Below, in pieces: positions 1 through 8,255 of a stretch of DNA of 64,000 nucleotides; the first letter of the stretch is position 1; each line of letters begins with the position of its first letter. A program made the translations under genes and the position numbers. Source of the stretch: Mesorhizobium sp. NFR06 (GTDB lineage: Bacteria; Pseudomonadota; Alphaproteobacteria; Rhizobiales; Rhizobiaceae); the NCBI RefSeq assembly GCF_900115245.1, contig NZ_FOVT01000002.1, positions 377,005 to 441,004 on the forward strand. Direction: 5' to 3'. The notes beneath the pieces were generated by a model. The model was given only the letters and a program-made list of their open reading frames with translations. It was not told where the DNA came from and made no database searches.

Positions 1-1
1 G

Positions 2-598
2 CTCACCGTGCTTTCGGTGGCGCCGGGGCTTCTCATCATGGTGACGAGCTTCACCCGCTTCGTCATCGCCTTCTCGATCCTGCGCGCCGGGATCGGCCTG
101 CAGTCGACGCCGGCCAACCTGATCCTGATCTCGCTGTCGCTGTTCATGACCTTCTATGTCATGGCGCCGACTTTCGACCAGGCCTGGAATACCGGCGTGA
201 AGCCGCTGATGGACAACCAGATTACCCAGGGCGAGGCGTTCGAGAAGATCTCCGGCCCGTTCCGCGACTTCATGCTGCACAATGTGCGCGACAAGGATTT
301 CGACCTCTTCGCCGACCTCGCCCGCGAGCGCGGCCAGACCGTCTCGCGCGAGACCGTCGACCTGCGCATCCTGGTGCCTGCGTTCATGATCTCGGAAATC
401 CGGCGCGGCTTCGAGATCGGCTTCCTCATCGTTTTGCCGTTCCTCGTCATCGACCTGATCGTCGCCACCGTCACCATGGCCATGGGCATGATGATGCTGC
501 CGCCGACGGTCGTATCGCTGCCGTTCAAGATCCTGTTCTTCGTGCTGATCGACGGCTGGAACCTTCTGGTTGGCAGCCTGGTGCGCTCCTTCACGTAG
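2..598 (+). CDS. fliP: FliP, flagellar export gate protein (5' end cut by window)
   Basis: Inner-membrane subunit of the FliPQR export gate of the flagellar type III secretion system. The reading frame is open from base 2, so the start and signal peptide lie upstream; about 198 of the usual ~245 residues are present. Visible FliP hallmarks are the VLSVAPGLLIMVTSF stretch, the ILVPAFMISE segment and two C-terminal hydrophobic helices around MGMMMLPPTVVSLPFK. It ends a + strand flagellar operon: its stop codon lies inside a terminator stem. Identification is secure; only the missing 5' end is uncertain. Confidence 0.95.
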   Translation, partial: LTVLSVAPGLLIMVTSFTRFVIAFSILRAGIGLQSTPANLILISLSLFMTFYVMAPTFDQAWNTGVKPLMDNQITQGEAFEKISGPFRDFMLHNVRDKDFDLFADLARERGQTVSRETVDLRILVPAFMISEIRRGFEIGFLIVLPFLVIDLIVATVTMAMGMMMLPPTVVSLPFKILFFVLIDGWNLLVGSLVRSFT

Positions 599-640
599 AG
601 CGTTCCCCGTTTCGCGGCAACGGCGAACCGCTCTACTTTC
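595..640 (+). terminator. Terminator-like hairpin after fliP
   Basis: Arms GTAGAGCG (595-602) and CGCTCTAC (629-636) pair perfectly and are extended inward by TTC/GAA; a pyrimidine run TTTCTTCC follows. The fliP stop TAG is within the left arm. It probably ends the operon upstream of the flagellin genes. Similar AGAGCG hairpins are common intergenic elements in rhizobia, so it may also be a dispersed repeat. Confidence 0.6.
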
Positions 641-650
641 TTCCATTGAC

Positions 651-694
651 GCAATTCCGGACGGAAAACCGTTTGACACTTTTCCTGGAATTGC
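651..694. repeat. Dispersed intergenic palindromic element, copy A
   Basis: Outer arms GCAATTCC (651-658) and GGAATTGC (687-694) with inner arms GGAAAA/TTTTCC form a long hairpin. Near-identical elements occur at 45767-45810 and 56704-56746 in the opposite orientation, all between genes. It resembles the small palindromic intergenic elements of rhizobia (RIME-like), though I cannot assign it to a named family. With the preceding terminator and the flagellin leader it accounts for most of the 314-bp gap 599-912. Confidence 0.75.
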
Positions 695-855
695 TCTGAC
701 GCCGCAAAAGACCCAGCGCCATGCTGGCTCGAATTTTAGGCAATATATTTTCGATTAACCCTGCGATTTAGCTGTTTGGTAGGGACTGGCCCGCATATTG
801 CTCGCAGATGGCGGGTGATCGGGTTTCAGAGATCATTGGCATGATGCCGCACCGT

Positions 856-912
856 CATACCGGACATGCCGGTATGTCAAAAAAATCCGTGTAAAAATAA
901 GGTACGAGTACC
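856..912 (+). promoter_or_regulatory. Structured 5' leader of the first flagellin gene
   Basis: Two inverted repeats sit just before the start codon. The first is CATACCGG-ACATG-CCGGTATG (856-876), followed by a run of A. The second, GGTACGAGTACC (901-912), abuts the ATG and overlaps the AAGG ribosome-binding site, so a small stem there could hide it. In Caulobacter, FlbT acts on the 5' leader of flagellin mRNA, and flbT lies downstream here at 15262. That these hairpins are the FlbT target is inference. Confidence 0.45.
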
Positions 913-1842
913 ATGGCCAGTATCATGACCAATTCCGCCGCGCTGACCGCGCTGCAGAGCCTGAACAACACCAACAAGCAGCTCGAGACCACCCAGGCCC
1001 GCATTTCCACCGGCTATCGTGTCGCGACCGCTTCCGACAACGCCGCCTACTGGTCGATCGCGACGACCATGCGCTCCGACAACAAGGCGAACTCGGTCGT
1101 GCAGGATGCGCTTGGCCTCGGCGCCGGCAAGGTCGACACCGCCTACACCGCGATGAACTCCGCCATCGACGTCGTCGATCAGATCAAGCAGAAGGTTCTG
1201 CTGGCCAAGACTTCCAGCGCGGACGATCGTGCGAAGATCCAAAGCGAAATCGCGTCCCTTCAGGCGCAGCTCACGGACAACATCGGCGGCGCTAACTATG
1301 CCGGCTCGAACCTGCTGCAGACCGACTCCTCGTCGACGACCAGCACGAAGCTGACGGTCATGACCTCCTACAACCGCGACTCGACGGGCAAGGTGACCAC
1401 GGGCACGCTCGATGTCCTTTTTTCCAAAACGCGCCTCGTAGACTCGATCACCGGCACCAAAACCGGCGCGCTCGACAAAACGTTCACCACGACCGGTGCC
1501 GGCGCCGCCACGGTCTCGATCCTGACTCTGGACGTGTCGACGGCAACCCTGGACAGCACGGATTTCGATGACCTGATGACCGGCGTGGAAGCTGGCCTCA
1601 AATCCATGGCCAGTGGCGCGGCCGAACTCGGCGCTGCCAAGTCGCGCATCGATATGCAGAAGAGCTTCCTGTCGAACCTCTCCGACTCGATCGACAAGGG
1701 TGTCGGCGCTCTGGTCGACGCCGACATGAACAAGGAATCGACCCGCCTGCAGGCCCTCCAGGTCCAGCAGCAGCTCGGCGTCCAGGCGCTGTCGATCGCC
1801 AACGGCTCGTCGCAGTCGATCCTGTCGCTCTTCCGCGGCTGA
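913..1842 (+). CDS. Flagellin (first copy)
   Basis: Filament structural protein, 309 residues, with the conserved helical ends of rhizobial flagellins: MASIMTNSAALTALQSLN at the N terminus and ALSIANGSSQSILSLFRG at the C terminus. The central part (about 140-220) is the variable surface region. It has no signal peptide, as expected for type III export. It is followed by a strong terminator and by a second flagellin gene whose ends are nearly the same. It is transcribed alone, with a structured leader upstream of the ATG. Confidence 0.96.
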   Translation: MASIMTNSAALTALQSLNNTNKQLETTQARISTGYRVATASDNAAYWSIATTMRSDNKANSVVQDALGLGAGKVDTAYTAMNSAIDVVDQIKQKVLLAKTSSADDRAKIQSEIASLQAQLTDNIGGANYAGSNLLQTDSSSTTSTKLTVMTSYNRDSTGKVTTGTLDVLFSKTRLVDSITGTKTGALDKTFTTTGAGAATVSILTLDVSTATLDSTDFDDLMTGVEAGLKSMASGAAELGAAKSRIDMQKSFLSNLSDSIDKGVGALVDADMNKESTRLQALQVQQQLGVQALSIANGSSQSILSLFRG

Positions 1843-1869
1843 TCGTTCACCGCCAACGAGATATTTCGC

Positions 1870-1901
1870 ATCGGGCCGCGCCGCCAGCGCGGCCCGATTT
1901 T
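1870..1901 (+). terminator. Rho-independent terminator of the first flagellin gene
   Basis: Perfect 11-bp stem TCGGGCCGCGC (1871-1881) / GCGCGGCCCGA (1887-1897), loop CGCCA, then TTTTC. It lies 28 bases after the flagellin stop codon and makes the gene a monocistronic unit. Confidence 0.9.
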
Positions 1902-1953
1902 CATTGTCAAGACGTTACCGTTTTCCGTTTTCAAGGCAGGTTTTAACGTGCCA

Positions 1954-1981
1954 TTAACCATGGCGCGGTAGGTATGGTTAA
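1954..1981 (+). promoter_or_regulatory. Inverted repeat in the promoter region of the second flagellin
   Basis: TTAACCAT (1954-1961) and ATGGTTAA (1974-1981) are perfect inverted copies separated by 12 bases, about 105 bases before the flagellin start. The centre-to-centre spacing of 20 bp (two helical turns) would suit a dimeric regulator. No regulator can be named from the sequence; Rem or an anti-termination function are guesses. Confidence 0.35.
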
Positions 1982-2084
1982 CCAATCGCTATGACGGGCA
2001 GACCAGTTGGTCTACAGGCGTGAAGCCCCCGCCGAAGGTTGACCGACGTGCGCGACGCATATCTGCTTTGAGAAGGGGTGTATC

Positions 2085-3011
2085 TTGGCAAGCATCATGA
2101 CCAACGCTGCGGCGCTGACTGCGCTTCAGAGTCTCAACGCCACCAACAAGTCTCTTGAAGAGACGCAGGGCCGCATCTCCACCGGCTACCGCGTCGCTCA
2201 AGCCAGCGACAACGCCGCCTACTGGTCCATCGCCACGACAATGCGCTCCGACAACAAGGCGAACTCTGTCGTGCAGGATGCGCTCGGCCTCGGCGCCGGC
2301 AAGGTCGACACCGCCTATACCGCGATGAACGGCGCGATCGACGCTGTAGAAAAAATCAAGGACAAGGTGCTGCTCGCCAAGACCTCAAGCCCGGAGGATC
2401 GGGCCAAAATCCAGAGCGAGATCGCGACATACCAGGCCCAGCTTGTCGACAGTGTCAGCGGCAGCAGCTATGCCGGCGCGAATCTCCTGCAGACCGACTC
2501 TGCGGCGACCGTGACCAAATTGACGGTGATCTCGTCGTACAATCGCGATTCCACCGGCAAGGTCACGACTGGCTCGATCGACATTGCGTACGCCAACATA
2601 CGGCTGATCGACACGAACGCCACTCCAACCGGGGTACTCGACAAGAACGGCACAGCGTCCACCAAGTCGATCCTGAATATCGACGTCACAAATCTAACCG
2701 GAGTCACCGGCACGAGCGAATCCCAACAGTTCGACAACCTGCTAACGGACGTCGAAAAGGCGCTGGGCCTGATGGCGGATGCCGCGGCGGAATTAGGCGC
2801 CGCCAAGTCGCGCATCGACACTCAGAAGAGCTTCCTGTCGAACCTCTCCGACGCCATCGACAAGGGCGTCGGCCAACTCGTCGACGCCGACATGAACAAG
2901 GAATCGACCCGCCTGCAGGCGCTTCAGGTGCAGCAACAGCTCGGCATCCAGGCGCTCTCCATTGCCAACAGCAATTCGCAATCGATTCTGTCGCTGTTTA
3001 AGAACGGTTAA
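2085..3011 (+). CDS. Flagellin (second copy, TTG start)
   Basis: Filament protein of 308 residues. Residues 1-130 and the last ~70 closely match the first flagellin; the middle (about 140-225) differs, suggesting duplication followed by divergence of the surface-exposed part. The alignable N terminus MASIMTN begins at a TTG codon preceded by AGAAGGGG at good spacing, so TTG is the likely start. It has its own upstream region and terminator. Which of the rhizobial fla names applies cannot be decided here. Confidence 0.95.
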   Translation: MASIMTNAAALTALQSLNATNKSLEETQGRISTGYRVAQASDNAAYWSIATTMRSDNKANSVVQDALGLGAGKVDTAYTAMNGAIDAVEKIKDKVLLAKTSSPEDRAKIQSEIATYQAQLVDSVSGSSYAGANLLQTDSAATVTKLTVISSYNRDSTGKVTTGSIDIAYANIRLIDTNATPTGVLDKNGTASTKSILNIDVTNLTGVTGTSESQQFDNLLTDVEKALGLMADAAAELGAAKSRIDTQKSFLSNLSDAIDKGVGQLVDADMNKESTRLQALQVQQQLGIQALSIANSNSQSILSLFKNG

Positions 3012-3033
3012 GCGCCCGATCCCCGCTGACCCC

Positions 3034-3064
3034 AAAAGGCCGCGCCTCGGACGCGGCCTTTTCG
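3034..3064 (+). terminator. Rho-independent terminator of the second flagellin gene
   Basis: Perfect 11-bp stem AAAAGGCCGCG (3034-3044) / CGCGGCCTTTT (3052-3062) with a 7-base loop; the right arm supplies the T run. Confidence 0.9.
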
Positions 3065-3139
3065 TTTCCGCCTATCATCCTCGCACAAGCTTCACGGTCT
3101 AGTCTTCCGACGGACAGTCATGCTGGGAGCGGTTGAATC

Positions 3140-4798
3140 GTGCCGGAACAGATCCAGAGCATCATCGCGAATTTGAAGAGTTTCGGCGTGAGGCGTCTGG
3201 CGCTCATGGGCGGCATCGCCGCCCTGGTCATGGCCGTCATCGGCATCGCCTCCGTCTATCTCAACCGCCCGGCCTACGAGACGCTCTATATCGGCCTGGA
3301 GCGTTCCGACGTGAACCAGATCGGCCTGGTTCTAGCCGATGCCGGTATCGGCTTCGATGTCGGCTCCGACGGAACCTCGGTGCTGGTGCCGGCCGGCACC
3401 ACCGCGCAGGCGCGCATGCTGCTTGCCGAGAAGGGCCTGCCGACCAGCGCCAATGCCGGCTACGAGCTATTCGACAATGTCGGCTCGCTCGGCCTCACGT
3501 CGTTCATGCAGCAGATCACCCGCGTGCGCGCGCTGGAAGGCGAGATCGCGCGCACCATCCAGTCGATTTCCGGCGTCAAGGCGGCGCGCGTTCACATCGT
3601 CATGTCCGAGCGTGCCAATTTCCGCCGCGACGAGCAGCAGCCTTCCGCTTCGGTGGTCATCCGCTATGCCGGCAACGACGCCGAAAAGAGCGCCATGTCG
3701 ATCCGCCACCTCGTCGCCGCCGCCGTTCCGGGCCTCTCGGCCGATAAGGTCACCGTGCTCGATTCCAACGGCAATTTGCTGGCCACCGGCGACGACCCCT
3801 CCAACACCAGCGCCGCGCGCACGCTCGGCGTCGAGCAGACGGTCGAAGCGCAGATCGGCGACAACATCCGCCGCGCGCTTACCCCTTATCTCGGTCCCGA
3901 CAATTTCCGCGCCAGCGTCAAGGCCGACGTCAACACCGACACGCGCCAGACCGAGGAGACGATCTTCGACCCGAACTCACGCGTCGAGCGTTCGGTGCAA
4001 TCGGTGAAGACCAACGAGGCCAGCAACCAGAAGCAGGCCTCGACTCCGACCAGCGTCGAGCAGAACCTACCCGAGACCCAGACGACGACCACCGAGGGGC
4101 CGCAGTCCACTTCGCAGAACGACCGCAAGGAAGAGATCACCAATTACGAGATCAACTCCAAGAAGATCGCCACCGTCTCCAACGGCTACACGGTCAACAA
4201 GATGTCCATCGCCGTCGTCATCAACCAGGATCGGCTGAAGACCATCCTCGGCAAGGACGCCACGCCGGAGCAGATCGCCAAGCGCGTCGCCGATATCCAG
4301 AAGATGGTGGCCTCGGCGACCGGTTTCGACGACAAGCGAGGCGATATCATCGACGTGTCGGCGGTCGAGTTCATCAACGGCCTCGACGGCGAGCCGATCG
4401 ATCAGCCGGGCATCCTCGCCTCGATCGGCACCTATACCGGCACGCTGATCAACGCCGGCGCCTTCATCGTCGTCGTTTTCCTGGTGGCCTTCTTCGGCCT
4501 GAAGCCGATGGCCACGGCGCTGACGGCATCGGCAAAACCCGCGGCCCTCGCCGGCCCAAGCTTCGACGACGTGCAGCGCTCGCTGCCGACCCCCGATGCA
4601 CCGATGGCCGCGATCACCGCCGAGACCCCCGCTGGCGGCCTGCCCGGCGCGCGCGCCGGCGCAACGCCGCTCGATGATCTGCGCCAGAAAATCCGTCCGG
4701 CGCCGCAGGAGCGGCTTGCCCGCATGGTCGACCTCAACGAGGAGCGCACCGCGCAGATTCTGCGCAAATGGGCCGCCGCCCCGGAAGCCGTGGGTTAG
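3140..4798 (+). CDS. fliF: FliF, flagellar MS-ring protein
   Basis: Forms the membrane-supramembrane ring on which the basal body and export apparatus assemble. 552 residues, the usual size. A membrane helix at about 20-42 is followed by the YscJ-like ring-building domains (for example LADAGIGFDV, IQSISGVKAARVHIV), a second helix at about 430-452, and a cytoplasmic C terminus ending in DLNEERTAQILRKW, the FliG-binding tail. It starts with GTG at 3140, preceded by GGGAGC. It heads a tightly packed operon: the next gene begins 3 bases after the stop. Confidence 0.96.
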   Translation: MPEQIQSIIANLKSFGVRRLALMGGIAALVMAVIGIASVYLNRPAYETLYIGLERSDVNQIGLVLADAGIGFDVGSDGTSVLVPAGTTAQARMLLAEKGLPTSANAGYELFDNVGSLGLTSFMQQITRVRALEGEIARTIQSISGVKAARVHIVMSERANFRRDEQQPSASVVIRYAGNDAEKSAMSIRHLVAAAVPGLSADKVTVLDSNGNLLATGDDPSNTSAARTLGVEQTVEAQIGDNIRRALTPYLGPDNFRASVKADVNTDTRQTEETIFDPNSRVERSVQSVKTNEASNQKQASTPTSVEQNLPETQTTTTEGPQSTSQNDRKEEITNYEINSKKIATVSNGYTVNKMSIAVVINQDRLKTILGKDATPEQIAKRVADIQKMVASATGFDDKRGDIIDVSAVEFINGLDGEPIDQPGILASIGTYTGTLINAGAFIVVVFLVAFFGLKPMATALTASAKPAALAGPSFDDVQRSLPTPDAPMAAITAETPAGGLPGARAGATPLDDLRQKIRPAPQERLARMVDLNEERTAQILRKWAAAPEAVG

Positions 4799-4801
4799 GT
4801 C

Positions 4802-5425
4802 ATGGCCTCGGCAGCCCTGTTCGACCTCTTGCCCGATTTTGGTTCGCGGACACAGCATGCGAACCAGGCGCCGGCCGCACGCGATGCCGAACCTATGCCG
4901 CCCGCGCCGCTGCAGGCCGATATCGGCGCGCTGATCGCCGAGGCGGTGGCCGAGGCGGAGGCAGCGCTCGAGGCGCGCCTTGGGCTCGCCCATCAGGTGG
5001 CGCTGGAAGCCGAACGCCAGGCCAGCGACGATGCGGCGAAAGCATTCCTTGATAGCTTCGGCGGCGATCTCGGCACTGCTGTCGCCACGCGCATCGAAGC
5101 CATGGAGCAGCGCGTTGCCGAACTTGCCGGCGCAACCGTCGCCCGCATTATTGGCGGCCTTCTCAGCGACGACCTCCAGCAACGTTCGCTCCAGGCCCTC
5201 TCGCGCGCCATCAGCACCGCAATCGCCGACAACGAGGCTGTACGCATCGGTGTCCGAGGACCGCTGTCGCTGTTCGAACCGCTGAAGGCGGCGCTCGGAT
5301 CGCGCGCCGTCAATCTCGACTTCACCGAGGCGCCGGGCTTCGACCTGACCGTCACCATCGACGAAACGGTGTTCGAGACGCGCATCGCCGAATGGTCGGC
5401 GTCCCTGTCGGAGGTCCTGTCGTGA
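4802..5425 (+). CDS. FliH-like protein, probable export-ATPase stator
   Basis: 207 residues with no strong textbook motif. The layout is that of FliH/SctL stators: a short N-terminal tail, an Ala/Glu-rich helical stretch at about 40-110 (IAEAVAEAEAALEARL), and a C-terminal alpha/beta domain with a DLTVTIDETVFETRIAEW segment. FliH negatively regulates the FliI ATPase and docks it to FliN. It lies between fliF and motB, 3 bases after fliF and overlapping motB by GTGA. Family assignment is inference; rhizobial annotations often leave this gene hypothetical. Confidence 0.6.
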   Translation: MASAALFDLLPDFGSRTQHANQAPAARDAEPMPPAPLQADIGALIAEAVAEAEAALEARLGLAHQVALEAERQASDDAAKAFLDSFGGDLGTAVATRIEAMEQRVAELAGATVARIIGGLLSDDLQQRSLQALSRAISTAIADNEAVRIGVRGPLSLFEPLKAALGSRAVNLDFTEAPGFDLTVTIDETVFETRIAEWSASLSEVLS

Positions 5426-6858
5426 GCGCCATCGATCACGCCGAACCCCGGCACGAGATCATCATCGTCAAGCGCAATCACGACGGTCATGACGACGATC
5501 ACCATGGTGGCGTATGGAAGATCGCCTTCGCCGATTTCATGACGGCGATGATGTGCTTCTTCCTCGTCATGTGGCTGATCAACGCCGCCAACGAGCAGAC
5601 CAAGGCAGCCGTCGCCAGCTATTTCAATCCGGTCGAGCTGATCGATCGCAATTCCAGCCGCAAGGGCCTGGAAGACCTCGGCGACGGCCCGAGCAAGGTC
5701 GGACTGACCTCGGACAACCCGCAGGATGGCACGACCAAGGCCGGCGACGACGGCAAGGGCGGCGCCGGCTCCTCCGAACGCCGGCAGACCAAGGAAGGGG
5801 CGCAAGACGCCGCTGTCTCCGACGAGAAACTGTTTGCCGATCCCTATGCGGTGCTGGCCGAGATCGCCGCCGATACGGGAGTAATGCAGAACGTCAGCGC
5901 CAAGGGCGAGGGCGGCGCCCAGGCCGCCGGCCCGGCAACCGGCGCCTCCGGCGGCGTATCCTATCGGGATCCGTTCGCGCCGGACTTCTGGTCGCAGCAA
6001 GTGGCCACGCCTGGCGCCGAGGCCACCGCCGAACGCGCCAGGATCGACGGTGATCCGATCAAGTCCGGCGAGAAGGTCGCGACAGTCGCGGTGCCGAAGG
6101 TGAGGGCCGTTCCGGCTGCTCCCCCGCTCACGGCCGCGCCGCTGGAGCCGCTGGCGACCCAGGGCAAGGCCGACGCCAAGAGCGGGCAAAAAGCCGCGCA
6201 AGGCGAGGTCGAGAAGCCATCGAGCGAAGCGAACAAGAGCGAGAAGACACAGGGCGAGACAGCAAAGGCCGACAAGCGCGAGGCTGCAGCCGCGGGCGCC
6301 AAAGCCGAAGCGGCGAAGGCCGAAAAGGCTGAGCCCGAACAAGCCGCCGACCCCGAACAAGCCGCCGACAAGGGCGACAAGGCGCCAAGCAAAGCCGCCC
6401 TCCAGGAAATGGCGGACATCAAGAAGGAGCTCGCCAAGGCATTCCTGCCGGGCGAAAAGCTCGCCGACGGCGTGTCGGTCGAGGCCACCGACAAGGGCGT
6501 CGTCATTTCGATCACCGATCAGCTCGATTTCGGCATGTTCGAGATCGGCTCGGCCATGCCGCGCCGCGAGCTGGTGCTGGCGATGGAAAAGATCGGTCGC
6601 ATCATCAACCAGAAGAAGGGCACCATCACCATCAGCGGCCACACCGACGCGCGGCCGTTCCGCAGCGACACTTACGACAACTGGCGGCTGTCCACCGCGC
6701 GCGCCCATTCGGCCTATTACATGCTGGTGCGCGGCGGCGTCGACGAAAGCCGCATCACCGAGGTCGCCGGTTTCGCCGACCGCCAGCCCAAGATCGCCTC
6801 CGATCCGATGGCTGCCGCGAACCGCCGCATCGAAATCCTGATGGCGGCCGGCGGATGA
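5422..6858 (+). CDS. motB: MotB, flagellar stator protein
   Basis: Inner-membrane stator subunit that anchors MotA to peptidoglycan. The GTG at 5422 is chosen because it gives the GTGA overlap with the previous stop. A His/Asp-rich tail (NHDGHDDDHHGG) precedes the single membrane helix with proton-binding Asp38 in FADFMTAMM. After a long Lys/Ala/Glu-rich linker (about 265-335, with an 18-nt tandem repeat at 6334-6369), an OmpA-like peptidoglycan-binding domain follows (ISGHTDARPF, NRRIEIL). At 478 residues it is much longer than enterobacterial MotB. motA is not in the window. Confidence 0.95.
   Translation: MSAIDHAEPRHEIIIVKRNHDGHDDDHHGGVWKIAFADFMTAMMCFFLVMWLINAANEQTKAAVASYFNPVELIDRNSSRKGLEDLGDGPSKVGLTSDNPQDGTTKAGDDGKGGAGSSERRQTKEGAQDAAVSDEKLFADPYAVLAEIAADTGVMQNVSAKGEGGAQAAGPATGASGGVSYRDPFAPDFWSQQVATPGAEATAERARIDGDPIKSGEKVATVAVPKVRAVPAAPPLTAAPLEPLATQGKADAKSGQKAAQGEVEKPSSEANKSEKTQGETAKADKREAAAAGAKAEAAKAEKAEPEQAADPEQAADKGDKAPSKAALQEMADIKKELAKAFLPGEKLADGVSVEATDKGVVISITDQLDFGMFEIGSAMPRRELVLAMEKIGRIINQKKGTITISGHTDARPFRSDTYDNWRLSTARAHSAYYMLVRGGVDESRITEVAGFADRQPKIASDPMAAANRRIEILMAAGG
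6334..6369 (+). repeat. 18-nt tandem duplication inside motB
   Basis: The 18-mer CCCGAACAAGCCGCCGAC occurs twice without a mismatch (6334-6351, 6352-6369). It is in frame and adds one PEQAAD unit to the periplasmic linker. Confidence 0.9.
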
Positions 6859-8255
6859 GCGGCGGAACCGTCATCGGCCGCGCGATAGCGGTGGTGCTTG
6901 TCGCCGCAGGACCACCATCGGCGGCTTTCGCGCAGGACGCGCTGCAGCCCTATCAGCTGGTGCGTTCGCTGCAGCTGATACAGGACCGCATTGCCGGCGG
7001 TGATCATGCCGCGCTGCCGATGCAGGCAAAACTCCTCGAAATGACCGACGCCCGGATGCGCAACGCGAATGCCGCGGATTTCAAGGAGCCGAAGAATTTC
7101 CGCGCTTTGCTGGTCTATGGCATGAGCGGCGGCAATCCGGTGACGGTCGCGGCTGCGGCTTCGCGCGCCATAACCGACCCCCAAAGCCTCGCCATCGCCA
7201 AAGGTGTCATCGCCTACCTGAACGGCCAGCCCGCCGAGGCGATCGAAACCCTGAGGCCTGTCGACCCGATGAGCGTGCCCACCGATCTCGGCGCCTTCCT
7301 GGCGCTGGTCAAGGGCTCGCTGCTTGCGACCGACGAGCCTGCCAAGGCGCTCATTCTGCTGGACGAGGCACGCCTGCTCAGCCCCGGCACTTTGGTCGAA
7401 GAGGCAGCACTTCGCCGCTCCATTGGCATCGCGGCGGCGCAGGGCGACGCCGCCAGGTTCGCGCTGGCTTCGACGCAATATGTCGCGTCCTATCTCCATT
7501 CGCCTTACGCCAGCCAGTTCGCCGATGCCTTTGTTTCCGGCGTCATTACGCTGCATATGGCGATCAGCCAGGACAAGATCGCTGACATTACTTCGATGAT
7601 GGATCCCGAGCGTGAGAAAGTGATCTACCTGCGCATCGCGCGCCGCGCCGCGATCGACGGGAAGACGGATCTGTCGGCTTTCGCTTCGGCCAAGGCGGAG
7701 CTGGGCCGCAACGGCAACGGCAACCAGGACGACCCGCGCACCCAGCTCTATTCGAGCCTCTCCACCGTAACATCGGCCAGCGTCGACGACGTGCGCGCCA
7801 AGCTCGGCAAGATCGACCGCAGCCAGCTCTCGCAGAGCGACCGCGCCTTGCTCGACGCCGCGCGAGCCGTGGTCGGCGAGGTCGTGGCGCCGGTGAAGTC
7901 GGCCGCCAGGGCCGAGGCCGCGCCCGCCGTCGCGGCAAAGGGCGACGATGCAAAATCCGCGGCCGGCGCAGACCTGCCTCCGGTGGAAGGGGCGATGCCG
8001 GACCAGCCGGCGCTCGCGGCGGGTGATCAAGCCACGGACGCACCGTCCGTGGCTTCGCCGCCCCCTGCCCCGCAACCAGCGCAGCCAATCGCCGTAACGC
8101 CGGCACCGCCGGTGCTGGCTGATACCGCACCGGTGGTGCCGGCGTCCGCGCTTGCGACACCCGCCGATGCGCACGACCCTATCGATGCGACGGTGTCCAG
8201 CACGCGCCGTCAGCTCGACCAGATCGACCAACTCCTCGGAGCAGCCCCAAGATGA
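6855..8255 (+). CDS. motC: MotC, periplasmic motility protein
   Basis: Rhizobial MotC is a periplasmic protein needed for motor rotation, proposed to help MotB. The 466-residue product has an N-terminal signal peptide ending near AFA-QDA (about residue 24), a helical middle with QLVRSLQLIQDRIAGGDHAALPMQAKLLEM typical of this family (family region about 30-330), and an Ala/Pro-rich C-terminal tail. ATGA overlaps with motB upstream and fliK downstream point to translational coupling. The family is restricted to alphaproteobacteria. Confidence 0.9.
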   Translation: MSGGTVIGRAIAVVLVAAGPPSAAFAQDALQPYQLVRSLQLIQDRIAGGDHAALPMQAKLLEMTDARMRNANAADFKEPKNFRALLVYGMSGGNPVTVAAAASRAITDPQSLAIAKGVIAYLNGQPAEAIETLRPVDPMSVPTDLGAFLALVKGSLLATDEPAKALILLDEARLLSPGTLVEEAALRRSIGIAAAQGDAARFALASTQYVASYLHSPYASQFADAFVSGVITLHMAISQDKIADITSMMDPEREKVIYLRIARRAAIDGKTDLSAFASAKAELGRNGNGNQDDPRTQLYSSLSTVTSASVDDVRAKLGKIDRSQLSQSDRALLDAARAVVGEVVAPVKSAARAEAAPAVAAKGDDAKSAAGADLPPVEGAMPDQPALAAGDQATDAPSVASPPPAPQPAQPIAVTPAPPVLADTAPVVPASALATPADAHDPIDATVSSTRRQLDQIDQLLGAAPR

